From NCBI RefSeq assembly GCF_001971785.1, contig NZ_CP019389.1:3049001-3113000 (forward strand): a stretch of 64,000 bases of DNA. The letters run 5' to 3'. Shown in pieces: positions 24,900 to 32,133 of the stretch (position 1 is the stretch's first letter; the number at the start of each line of letters is the position of its first letter). The notes under the pieces were generated by a model. The model was not told the origin of the DNA. It made no database searches and saw only the letters and a list, made by a program, of their open reading frames with translations. Position numbers and translations under genes: made by a program. This DNA is from Seonamhaeicola sp. S2-3. GTDB lineage: Bacteria > Bacteroidota > Bacteroidia > Flavobacteriales > Flavobacteriaceae.

Positions 24900-26603
24900 G
24901 TGCCTGTTGCACAAGACTTGCTAAATATACAGAAATTTCGTATATTTAATAATGCAAGGCACAAAAATATTTCAAGAAAAGCTATTCAATCAATTTAGGC
25001 TAAGCGACCGCGTACCAGAAGAGAATTTCTACCGACGTCTTCGTGGAGCTATCGACCTTAATTTCCTTTACAAAAGGACTCAGAAATTCTATGGATCAAG
25101 CGGACAAAAAAGCATCGACCCTGTTGTATTCTTTAAGCTATGTTTGGTTGGTTATTTAGAAAATATAACAAGCGACCGTAAGCTTATATCACATTGTAGC
25201 ATGCGCTTGGATATCTTGTATTTTTTAGGCTATGATATCGACGAAGAATTACCGTGGCATTCTACTATAAGCCGTACACGCCAACTATTTCCAGAAGCGG
25301 TATTTGAATCTGTTTTCACAAAAATATTTGGGCTATGTGTCTCGGCAGGTATGGTTGCCGGCCATACCCAGACCATAGATTCCGCCCCTGTAAAGGCCAA
25401 TGCTTCTATGGATACTTTAGAACTGAAAGTGCCAGAAGAGGATTTAGAAGGGCATCTTCGGGAAATTCGTAACATCAGCCATCGAGATAAACAGAAGCCC
25501 TTAAGGCAATCTAAAGCAAACAAGGCCGATAAAGACCAACAAACCTTATCGGCTTCTACGAAAGAATTACAGGCCATAAAAAGGCGTAATGCCAAATGGG
25601 CAAAGGATCAAGATGCACGTCCAGGAGCTGGTGCTAAAGGCAGTCGCTATACCAGTAACAAGACCCATTACAGTCCCACCGATCCGGATGCGCGCATCAG
25701 TGTAAAACCGGGAAAGGCAAGAAAACTCAATTACCTTAGTCAACTTACAGTAGATACGGCAAACCATGTGATAAGTGATATAAGAGCGTACCATGCCGAT
25801 GGCAAAGACAGTCAGCATTTACCAGATATCGTTAAGCGGGTAAAACAACGGCTTTGGAAAGCGGCACTGGTTTGGGAAAATTGTGTGGCCGACACGGGCT
25901 ATAGCAGCGGCGAGAATTATGCCTTTCTAGAGGCAATAGGCCTAAAAAGTTTTATACCCGCCCACGGCACTTATAAGGGCGGTCCGGATGGATTTACCTA
26001 TCACGAAAAGGAAGATTATTATACATGTCCTCAAGGCCAAATCATCCCCTTTAAAAAAGTGTTTATAGAAAAAAAGAACAACACCAAGAAGAAGGAATAC
26101 CGCGGCTCAAAACCGTTGTGTTTGGACTGTCCAGTACGCACTGCATGCCTAGGGAAAACGGCACAGGAAAAGAAGTTTACCGTTACCTATTACCGCTCGG
26201 AATATGAGCGTAACATAGCCCGGGTAGAAAGCAACCAAGGGCGTTATATGAAAGGAAAAAGGCAGAGCACCGTAGAACCTGTATTTGGTACGCTCACACA
26301 ATTTATGGGCCTAAGAAAAGTGAATACCATTGGAATTGAGCAGGCCAATAAATGCATGCAACTTTCTGCCATAGCCTACAACCTTAAAAAATATATGAAA
26401 TTCATAGAAAAACGTACTAAAAGCGGAGCAGGGGCACAGACGCTTTATTTTAGTCTCAAAAATACCTTTTACAACCTTATAAACATGCTTTTAAAGCCTT
26501 TTAAAACACCAGAATTTTTAAGTCTATAAAAACAGAAACCGCCTTTAAAAGACGGTTTCTAATTATAATTTTAGGATACATTATGGGCTTGTGCAACGGT
26601 TAC
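24900..26603 (+). mobile_element. IS1182-like insertion sequence, copy 5, with 4-bp target duplication
   Basis: 1704 bp with standard ends. CGTT is duplicated at 24896-24899 and 26604-26607, a clean insertion into the C13 palindrome just before GTT. Confidence 0.95.
24952..26529 (+). CDS. IS1182-family transposase (copy 5, mosaic)
   Basis: 525 residues and intact. The N-terminal ~345 residues match copies 1 and 4 (DRVPEENF). The next segment matches copies 2 and 3 (GGPDGF, CPQGQ). Then there is a return to the first type (ESNQGRY, AQTLYFS) and finally the second type (SLKNTFYNL). Such alternation points to gene conversion between resident copies. Confidence 0.92.
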   Translation: MQGTKIFQEKLFNQFRLSDRVPEENFYRRLRGAIDLNFLYKRTQKFYGSSGQKSIDPVVFFKLCLVGYLENITSDRKLISHCSMRLDILYFLGYDIDEELPWHSTISRTRQLFPEAVFESVFTKIFGLCVSAGMVAGHTQTIDSAPVKANASMDTLELKVPEEDLEGHLREIRNISHRDKQKPLRQSKANKADKDQQTLSASTKELQAIKRRNAKWAKDQDARPGAGAKGSRYTSNKTHYSPTDPDARISVKPGKARKLNYLSQLTVDTANHVISDIRAYHADGKDSQHLPDIVKRVKQRLWKAALVWENCVADTGYSSGENYAFLEAIGLKSFIPAHGTYKGGPDGFTYHEKEDYYTCPQGQIIPFKKVFIEKKNNTKKKEYRGSKPLCLDCPVRTACLGKTAQEKKFTVTYYRSEYERNIARVESNQGRYMKGKRQSTVEPVFGTLTQFMGLRKVNTIGIEQANKCMQLSAIAYNLKKYMKFIEKRTKSGAGAQTLYFSLKNTFYNLINMLLKPFKTPEFLSL

Positions 26604-26635
26604 CGTTGTTGTACCCAGTTATTTATTTTTTTTCA

Positions 26636-26941
26636 TTGTCTAAATTAAAATCCGAAATAGAACAATACCTTTTAGAAAATGACTTTTCTTTGGTCGACAC
26701 TGACTATTCGTCTGATTGTCTTTTAGTTTATACTCACAACCGTTTAAAAACTTATAATGTTGAAATTCTTACTCTTCCAGAAATTAAGCACGTAGTATTA
26801 GATTTAGAATATATACATGGAAAAGATGAATTTAAAATCACACATATAAAGGATTTTCACGTAACGAGTTTAGATGCTCTTAAACTCATCCTTACTCACT
26901 CAATAGGTTCTCCATTATTCAATGAAGAGTTATTGTGTTGA
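26636..26941 (+). CDS. Hypothetical protein (cassette C13)
   Basis: The open frame runs from the IS end. A TTG at 26636 (LSKLKSEIEQYLLENDFSLV) is the first start inside the cassette proper, giving ~101 residues. The original start may have been changed when the IS entered. It is a mixed alpha/beta protein without a recognised family (DYSSDCLLVYTHNR, HVVLDLEYIHGKDEFKI). Tail-to-tail overlap of 46 bases with the next gene. Confidence 0.5.
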   Translation: MSKLKSEIEQYLLENDFSLVDTDYSSDCLLVYTHNRLKTYNVEILTLPEIKHVVLDLEYIHGKDEFKITHIKDFHVTSLDALKLILTHSIGSPLFNEELLC

Positions 26942-27234
26942 TTTATATGATTGTTATATCGCTTAATATATTTCTTAAAATCTTCAACACATGCTTTCAG
27001 TTCATTTTTTCTGTTTTTCTTTTTACTCGAATTTAGTTTTTTATAGGTTTTAGTTTTGACTATTTTTAGTCCACTTATATAAAAATTATAAGGGTCGTCC
27101 GATTTGCTTTCATTCAGTATTTCGTTTTGAAGTAGTTGTCCTAATTCAAATATGTCGGAATCATTATCACTTAAAAAAGATAGTTTATGTTCAACTTTAC
27201 TTAAATGCTTAATTTTACTTTCTTTATCTTTCAT
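26896..27234 (-). CDS. Hypothetical protein (cassette C13)
   Basis: 112 residues from the ATG at 27234 (MKDKESKIKHLSKVEHKLSF). Upstream in-frame codons run through the palindrome. Strongly charged and helical, with a Lys/Asn-rich end. No family recognised. It starts 18 bases inside the recombining box, like other cassette genes. Confidence 0.6.
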   Translation of the reverse strand: MKDKESKIKHLSKVEHKLSFLSDNDSDIFELGQLLQNEILNESKSDDPYNFYISGLKIVKTKTYKKLNSSKKKNRKNELKACVEDFKKYIKRYNNHINQHNNSSLNNGEPIE

Positions 27235-27251
27235 TCTTGGTTGCTTTAATT

Positions 27252-27388
27252 GGGTACAACGGTTTGTATAAAGAAAGTTGCGTGTTTGTGAGCGAGGATT
27301 TTCCGAAGGAAAATCGGAAGCAAGCAAACAAGCAACGACCATTAGATTAAGCCAAAATAGCAATTTTTTTTATACGGTGTTGGCAACC
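27252..27388 (-). repeat. attC-like palindrome of C12
   Basis: Right box GGGTACAAC (27252-27260) is complementary to the C13 left box GTTGTACCC. The arm GTATAAAGAAAGTTGC pairs through the CAATTTTTTTTATAC arm (two wobbles). The centre also holds a GATTTTCC/GGAAAATC pair. The body is identical to that at 28985-29122, which precedes a second copy of the same gene. Confidence 0.87.
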
Positions 27389-27396
27389 GTTTTTTA

Positions 27397-27897
27397 TTAA
27401 TCATTTTTAATATTATCAATTATGGAATCAGTTTTTAAATTTTTATCAGTCTTTTGGTTAACCGGATTTTTTAAATGTATTTTTTCTAAATTTATAATTC
27501 TATTTTCAATTTCGGTTGATTTTTTGGACTCAATAATAGCCCAAATAGATATACAAATAATAATTACAGCATTGGCTACAGCAGCTATAATCTTAGCTAC
27601 AGTCCAACTTTTATTAAGTATATATTGTTTGTATTTGTTTTTAAAACCGCCTTCAACATTTAAAAAAAATAAACCTTTTTGAGATGTTCTAGCTATAAAG
27701 TCGCCATGATATTTAATATCCTTAATAGCAATTTTATGATAATCTGACAATAAACCTTGTTCAACTAAATCCTTTGCTAAAGAATGCACAATATGAAAAT
27801 CAATTTTAATTTCTTGAGATATTTTAGAAGTAATCATTTCGTCTTGGTATTTCACAAGCAACAAATCCATTATTCTATATTTTTCTCGTTTAGTCAT
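27397..27897 (-). CDS. Winged-helix/transmembrane protein, copy 1 (cassette C12)
   Basis: 166 residues. Residues ~1-90 look like a winged helix (KREKYRIMDLLLVKYQDEMITSKISQEIKIDFHIVHSLAKDLVEQGLLS, then HGDFIARTSQKGLFFL). One membrane segment lies at ~100-120 (IIAAVANAVIIICISIWAII), followed by a polar tail. The fold resembles membrane-tethered cassette and phage proteins of Bacteroidota with unknown roles. The identical gene recurs at 29131 in C10. Confidence 0.7.
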   Translation of the reverse strand: MTKREKYRIMDLLLVKYQDEMITSKISQEIKIDFHIVHSLAKDLVEQGLLSDYHKIAIKDIKYHGDFIARTSQKGLFFLNVEGGFKNKYKQYILNKSWTVAKIIAAVANAVIIICISIWAIIESKKSTEIENRIINLEKIHLKNPVNQKTDKNLKTDSIIDNIKND

Positions 27898-27906
27898 TTC
27901 TCAAAT

Positions 27907-28045
27907 GGTTGCCAACGGCTACGTATAAGATTAGTTGCGTTGGTTATAAACGCAATTTAACAAGTACAAACCTAGTAGAAAATCCGATAGGATTTTCGTA
28001 AGTAGGAGAGTACCAAGCAATTAATTTTATACAATGTTGTAAAAC
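27907..28045 (-). repeat. attC-like palindrome of C11
   Basis: Right box GGTTGCCAAC (27907-27916) is complementary to the C12 left box. The arms GTATAAGATTAGTTGC and GCAATTAATTTTATAC flank a centre with GAAAATCC/GGATTTTC. Left box GTTGTAAAAC is at 28036. Confidence 0.88.
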
Positions 28046-28053
28046 GTATTTTT

Positions 28054-28242
28054 ATGACAGATTTAGAATTAAAATTAAAAGTTGAAAATGTATTATCAGA
28101 ATTACATCCATTGTTAAGACAGGCAAAAAAACAAGGTTTAGTAACGAAGATAAAAAGAGATTTAATCAGCATTGGTAAAGAATCAAGTAAGGATTACGAG
28201 TATTTTTTTTCTGTTAAAATAGAATTTAGTCGTATGATTTAG
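28054..28242 (+). CDS. Small protein, module A plus-strand gene (cassette C11)
   Basis: 62 residues (MTDLELKLKVENVLSELHPLL start), Lys-rich and helical. It starts 8 bases after the left box. The same gene recurs at 35800. Its end overlaps the facing gene by 17 bases. No family recognised. Confidence 0.58.
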   Translation: MTDLELKLKVENVLSELHPLLRQAKKQGLVTKIKRDLISIGKESSKDYEYFFSVKIEFSRMI

Positions 28243-28456
28243 AATCCCTTATTTGTCTGTTTAGCTCGTCGAAATCATCCACTATATTTTGTAGGGCTTC
28301 GTCTAAATGAATGTTGTTTTTTATAAAATCGTTACCGTACTTGTGGCTTAGAAATGAATATATTTTGTAAATATTCTTTTCAATTTTAGCTTGATTTACT
28401 AATGTGATTTCTAATAGCTCTCTGTCTGTGTAATTTGATAGTTCTTTTAGTTTCAT
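28226..28456 (-). CDS. Small protein, module A minus-strand gene (cassette C11)
   Basis: 76 residues (MKLKELSNYTDRELLEITLV start). Helical and acidic at the C-terminus (IVDDFDELNRQIRDSKSYD). Paired tail-to-tail with the 62-residue gene. The pair recurs at 35972. Function unknown. Confidence 0.6.
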   Translation of the reverse strand: MKLKELSNYTDRELLEITLVNQAKIEKNIYKIYSFLSHKYGNDFIKNNIHLDEALQNIVDDFDELNRQIRDSKSYD

Positions 28457-28468
28457 AATATTTTTTAT

Positions 28469-28487
28469 GTTTTACAAGTATTTTTAA
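28469..28487. repeat. Cassette-fusion scar (lost palindrome) in C11
   Basis: GTTTTACAAGTATTTTT joins the right-box sequence GTTTTACAA directly to GTATTTTT, which normally follows the left box GTTGTAAAAC. The palindrome between two cassettes has been deleted. The same scar occurs at 34089, 35137, 36215 and 37293. Confidence 0.7.
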
Positions 28488-28497
28488 AATAGTAGAT

Positions 28498-28686
28498 ATG
28501 TCGGAAAAAGAATTAATTATTGATGTTGTTGATTTACTTAAAACACTAGAAGGTAAATCTTTAAGAAGATGTCGTTTAATCCTTGAAGAGTCTTTAAGTA
28601 CAGTTAACAATATAGCTTTTAACAACGAGTTAAAAATAAATGATTCTTTATTTGAAAAATACAAAAAAAACAGACTTGATAATTAA
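28498..28686 (+). CDS. Small protein, module C plus-strand gene (cassette C11)
   Basis: 62 residues (MSEKELIIDVVDLLKTLEGK start), helical with basic patches. Near-identical genes occur at 34118, 35166 and 37322, and one with a different body at 36244. Four-base overlap with the facing gene. Function unknown. Confidence 0.6.
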   Translation: MSEKELIIDVVDLLKTLEGKSLRRCRLILEESLSTVNNIAFNNELKINDSLFEKYKKNRLDN

Positions 28687-28961
28687 TAAATATCATTGTC
28701 AATTTTTAGTGTTTTTAAAACATCTTTTAGGTCTTTGCTTATTGTTTCATTGTTATGAGTTATCAATACTAAAACGTACCAGATGATTTCGTTTTCAGGT
28801 ATTGGGGGTTCTGCAAATGATTCAGCACCTAATTTAGGAACTGCTTTAAGTTCCGTTATTTTAAACTCCTTACCCTCTTTTCCGTATGGGAAATATGGTT
28901 TGGATTTCAAGTAGTCAAACTCTGTAACAAGTTTTTCTGCTTTTGATTTTGAGTAATTCAT
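28683..28961 (-). CDS. Small protein, module C minus-strand gene (cassette C11)
   Basis: 92 residues from the ATG at 28961 (MNYSKSKAEKLVTEFDYLKS start). Longer frames run into the palindrome. The N-terminal ~38 residues (to GKEGKEFKIT) are constant among all copies. The C-terminal half carries EIIWYVLVLITHNNETISKDL. Copies at 34306, 35354 and 37510 differ at a few positions, and the one at 36432 has a different second half. Function unknown. Confidence 0.62.
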   Translation of the reverse strand: MNYSKSKAEKLVTEFDYLKSKPYFPYGKEGKEFKITELKAVPKLGAESFAEPPIPENEIIWYVLVLITHNNETISKDLKDVLKTLKIDNDIY

Positions 28962-28984
28962 TTTATTCGATTTCGTTTTTATAT

Positions 28985-29122
28985 GTTTTACAACGGTTTG
29001 TATAAAGAAAGTTGCGTGTTTGTGAGCGAGGATTTTCCGAAGGAAAATCGGAAGCAAGCAAACAAGCAACGACCATTAGATTAAGCCAAAATAGCAATTT
29101 TTTTTATACGGTGTTGGCAACC
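28985..29122 (-). repeat. attC-like palindrome of C10
   Basis: Right box GTTTTACAAC (28985-28994) matches the C11 left box. The body is identical to that of C12 (27261-27378), although the cassettes to the left differ. This is direct evidence that the body belongs to the cassette on its right. Confidence 0.88.
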
Positions 29123-29130
29123 GTTTTTTA

Positions 29131-29631
29131 TTAATCATTTTTAATATTATCAATTATGGAATCAGTTTTTAAATTTTTATCAGTCTTTTGGTTAACCGGA
29201 TTTTTTAAATGTATTTTTTCTAAATTTATAATTCTATTTTCAATTTCGGTTGATTTTTTGGACTCAATAATAGCCCAAATAGATATACAAATAATAATTA
29301 CAGCATTGGCTACAGCAGCTATAATCTTAGCTACAGTCCAACTTTTATTAAGTATATATTGTTTGTATTTGTTTTTAAAACCGCCTTCAACATTTAAAAA
29401 AAATAAACCTTTTTGAGATGTTCTAGCTATAAAGTCGCCATGATATTTAATATCCTTAATAGCAATTTTATGATAATCTGACAATAAACCTTGTTCAACT
29501 AAATCCTTTGCTAAAGAATGCACAATATGAAAATCAATTTTAATTTCTTGAGATATTTTAGAAGTAATCATTTCGTCTTGGTATTTCACAAGCAACAAAT
29601 CCATTATTCTATATTTTTCTCGTTTAGTCAT
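29131..29631 (-). CDS. Winged-helix/transmembrane protein, copy 2 (cassette C10)
   Basis: 166 residues identical to the product at 27397. C10 and C12 are copies of one cassette: gene, boxes and left palindrome are the same, while what follows on the right differs. Confidence 0.7.
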   Translation of the reverse strand: MTKREKYRIMDLLLVKYQDEMITSKISQEIKIDFHIVHSLAKDLVEQGLLSDYHKIAIKDIKYHGDFIARTSQKGLFFLNVEGGFKNKYKQYILNKSWTVAKIIAAVANAVIIICISIWAIIESKKSTEIENRIINLEKIHLKNPVNQKTDKNLKTDSIIDNIKND

Positions 29632-29640
29632 TTCTCAAAT

Positions 29641-29842
29641 GGTTGCCAACGGTCTTGTGTATGGCTCGTTGCGTGCAAATTAGCGATTATTTTTCGGTTT
29701 AGGCACAAGCCAAATTTTTAAATTTTACTATTTATCTTACTTTTTGGAAATCGTCAAATTTAAAAATTTGGCGACTTTCCAAATACGCCTTAACTTCGAT
29801 TAAGCAACTGATTATCAATGAGCTATACACGTTGTTGGCAAC
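29641..29842 (-). repeat. Long attC-like palindrome (~200 bp) of C9
   Basis: Right box GGTTGCCAAC (29641-29650). The outer arms GTGTATGGCTCGTTG and the inverse of GTGTATAGCTCATTG pair with two G:T wobbles. An inner pair around CAAATTTTTAAATTT is prominent. Left box GTTGGCAAC is at 29834. Same long type as 21226-21426. Confidence 0.83.
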
Positions 29843-29848
29843 AGTATT

Positions 29849-30988
29849 TTATTTCGCATATTTAACTTTTTCTCCTTTTGAAATAAAAACTAATGCGTCA
29901 AAATGTTTAAACCAGTTAGTTTTATTTTCCTCAAGATTAAACATCCCTTGAAATTCCTTTTCCGAATATTCTGGATTCTCAATAATTAATTGTTTTGAGT
30001 CGATAAAATAATTCTTTTTAGTTGTTGGTAAAAAGTGTAGTAAATTTTCATCATCTTTCTTTGATTTCTCTATCCATTTCTCTTTTCGATATGGCATATG
30101 TATTGATGAAATTGCAATATGATAAGAAATATTAGGGTTCATATTTACGAATTGTCCTCCCATAGTTTGACCTTTCATAAATTCGTATTCATATTTTGCC
30201 ATATGTGCATTTGCCAACCATACAATGAATTTCTTTTCAGGCATTGATTTTACTAAAAAATCTAAATTTTTTGCCATTTGGCTGTCTCTAATTGTAATAC
30301 CTTTTTTATTACTTTTATGTGTTGAATTTATAAGAATATCGCTCTTATAGCTTTTTAAGAATTGAGTCCAAAGCTTGTCTTTTTGTACTTTGTCATTTAC
30401 TAATAACTCGTCCACATAACTAACTAATTTTGCAAGTTTTGATTTCCCTATTACCTTGTTTGCTTTTTTTCTGTTTTTAATATATTTTTCAGTTAAATCG
30501 ATAAATTTTTCGTCGATGCTTATTGAGTTTTCATTTAAAAATTCAGTTAGTTTTATTGTGAAATTATTCCAAGTATATCCTGAACCCATTTGATTGTCAA
30601 ATCCCCAAATGGTCACATTATGTTCCTTTAAAAATTCAAATAGGTTTTTACATTGAAGTGAACGCGACCAAAATGAGTACAAGTTTATCTTGTTATGGTC
30701 AAAGTATAGTCCGAAGAAGTCGCCTTCAAAAGCAATGTCTTTATATCCTTTCTCTAATACTAAGTATTTAACAAATTCAGTTTTGGCTAAAAAGTCTGAC
30801 CCAATATGATGTTCCGCTTCTCCCAAGAAAACAACTTTTTTGTTTGTTAAATTCTTGTTTAAAATTTCTTTGACCTCTTTTGTTAGCAAATTTTCCATTG
30901 AGTTCAATTCGTGAATATTCTTCTCTATTTGAGCTAAAATAGAATTTAGACCAAAAACTATAAAAAGTATTACTGTCGTTTTTTTCAT
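29849..30988 (-). CDS. Secreted erythromycin-esterase-like protein (cassette C9)
   Basis: 379 residues with a signal peptide (VILFIVFGLNSILAQ). KVVFLGEAEHHIG (~51-63) matches the GExxH motif of the erythromycin esterase/TIKI-like superfamily. Supporting blocks are IAFEGDFFG, IWGFDNQMGSG and KFIVWLANAHMAK, with the second His. True macrolide esterases are usually cytoplasmic, so this exported protein may act on another ester or lactone. Resistance is possible but unproven. It is the only gene of C9, in normal orientation. Confidence 0.72.
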   Translation of the reverse strand: MKKTTVILFIVFGLNSILAQIEKNIHELNSMENLLTKEVKEILNKNLTNKKVVFLGEAEHHIGSDFLAKTEFVKYLVLEKGYKDIAFEGDFFGLYFDHNKINLYSFWSRSLQCKNLFEFLKEHNVTIWGFDNQMGSGYTWNNFTIKLTEFLNENSISIDEKFIDLTEKYIKNRKKANKVIGKSKLAKLVSYVDELLVNDKVQKDKLWTQFLKSYKSDILINSTHKSNKKGITIRDSQMAKNLDFLVKSMPEKKFIVWLANAHMAKYEYEFMKGQTMGGQFVNMNPNISYHIAISSIHMPYRKEKWIEKSKKDDENLLHFLPTTKKNYFIDSKQLIIENPEYSEKEFQGMFNLEENKTNWFKHFDALVFISKGEKVKYAK

Positions 30989-30990
30989 AT

Positions 30991-31128
30991 TGTTGCCAAC
31001 GGCTACGTATAATATTAGTTGCGTTGGTTATAAACGCAATTTAACAAGTACAAACCTATTAGAAAATCCGATAGGATTTTCGTAAGTAGGCGAGTACCAA
31101 GCAATTAATTTTATACAATGTTGGCAAA
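30991..31128 (-). repeat. attC-like palindrome of C8
   Basis: Right box TGTTGCCAAC (30991-31000) is complementary to the C9 left box. The body matches that of C2 (37819-37937) base for base as far as I can see. Left box GTTGGCAAA is at 31120. Confidence 0.88.
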
Positions 31129-31153
31129 TCGTTTTTAATTTAAAATCAGTTAT

Positions 31154-31303
31154 ATGAGGGTTTCTCAAACATTCAGGAAAAACACAAATTCAGATTCAGA
31201 TTCAATATTATCCATATTTCTAAATGAAATCGATAATAAAACAAAACTTGAAGATGTTTTGAAGGAAGTAGAAGATATTTATTCTACTCATTTTCCGAAT
31301 TAA
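31154..31303 (+). CDS. Small protein, module D plus-strand gene (cassette C8)
   Basis: 49 residues (MRVSQTFRKNTNSDSDSILS start). An identical gene is at 37972. It overlaps the facing 58-residue gene by 20 bases. Function unknown. Confidence 0.5.
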   Translation: MRVSQTFRKNTNSDSDSILSIFLNEIDNKTKLEDVLKEVEDIYSTHFPN

Positions 31304-31460
31304 AGTTCTTAAGGTTATAATTTAAAGTCCTTATAGTGTCAAAAGCATTTGGGTCTAATCTTAATCCTTCAGAATGGATGTTATTAAACTCGTTTATGCT
31401 TTTTGAAAATCCGTTTAATGCTTTAATTAGTTTTTCTGCGGTTTCGTTGTCAAGGGTCAT
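31284..31460 (-). CDS. Small protein, module D minus-strand gene (cassette C8)
   Basis: 58 residues (MTLDNETAEKLIKALNGFSK start), helical. The same gene is at 38102. It starts 12 bases from the start of the next plus-strand gene, so the former cassette border there has collapsed. Confidence 0.52.
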   Translation of the reverse strand: MTLDNETAEKLIKALNGFSKSINEFNNIHSEGLRLDPNAFDTIRTLNYNLKNFNSENE

Positions 31461-31472
31461 ATTATTAAGTTT

Positions 31473-31613
31473 ATGTGTGAGTTAAAATTAAATGGTCGGT
31501 TTGTTTGGTCTAATGATGAAAAGTCAGAAGTCAAGTTTGTGCTTTATTCGGAAAACACCAATTCCGAAACCAATAAAGGTTTTTCTCGAACGACTGACGA
31601 TAATATAAGTTGA
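31473..31613 (+). CDS. Small protein (second module of cassette C8)
   Basis: 46 residues (MCELKLNGRFVWSNDEKSEV start). It shares its first six codons with the sequence at 38291 in C2 and then diverges. It overlaps the facing gene by 70 bases. Tentative. Confidence 0.4.
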   Translation: MCELKLNGRFVWSNDEKSEVKFVLYSENTNSETNKGFSRTTDDNIS

Positions 31614-31963
31614 TTATTAATTATTTGCGCTATGCAAAAAACACAATATTTACCAAATTTTCCATTTTGTCTGAAATCAGTCAATTCGGATTTTGAGTAA
31701 TCCAAATCATAGATATTAAATACTTTTGAGTTTTTGTTATCTACGATTGATAAGTTCATTTTTTCATTTTTAGTTGGTCGGAATACAATATTTATTTCGT
31801 CTCTTGTAAGTTTGTTTTGCAGAAATTTATAGGATTCTATTCCGTCCTTGTCGTTTGAAAATATTATTGCAATAACTGGTGGTTCTATATCGTAATTATC
31901 GGTCTTAATGAACCTAATTTTTATTGCTTTTTGGAAAGATTGTTCAAATTCATTTTCTGTCAT
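31544..31963 (-). CDS. Hypothetical protein (second module of cassette C8)
   Basis: 139 residues (MTENEFEQSFQKAIKIRFIK start), alpha/beta, with PPVIAIIFSNDKDGIESYKFLQNKL and a beta-rich end. No family recognised. The 5' region (from the right box to the ATG) is the same as that of the different gene at 38457 in C2, so the module body has been exchanged behind a constant leader. Confidence 0.62.
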   Translation of the reverse strand: MTENEFEQSFQKAIKIRFIKTDNYDIEPPVIAIIFSNDKDGIESYKFLQNKLTRDEINIVFRPTKNEKMNLSIVDNKNSKVFNIYDLDYSKSELTDFRQNGKFGKYCVFCIAQIINNQLILSSVVREKPLLVSELVFSE

Positions 31964-31982
31964 AGAATGGTCTTTTTAAATG

Positions 31983-32117
31983 TTTGCCAACGGTCTCGGC
32001 TATGAGTAGTTGCGTGGATTAGCACTTAACTTTACAAGTACACACCAAACTGAAAATCCGCGAGGATTTTCAGAAGTAGGCGAGAACAAGCAATTACTTA
32101 TAGCCATTGTTGTGCCT
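31983..32117 (-). repeat. attC-like palindrome of C7
   Basis: Right box TTTGCCAAC (31983-31991) is complementary to the C8 left box GTTGGCAAA. The arms GGCTATGAGTAGTTGC and GCAATTACTTATAGCC are nearly identical to those of C21. Left box GTTGTGCCT is at 32109. Confidence 0.87.
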
Positions 32118-32133
32118 TCGTTGTTTTATTATT

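Noticed and set aside
29849-30988. Firm assignment as a macrolide-resistance gene
   Set aside because: Only the superfamily motifs are visible, and the signal peptide argues against a classical cytoplasmic Ere enzyme.
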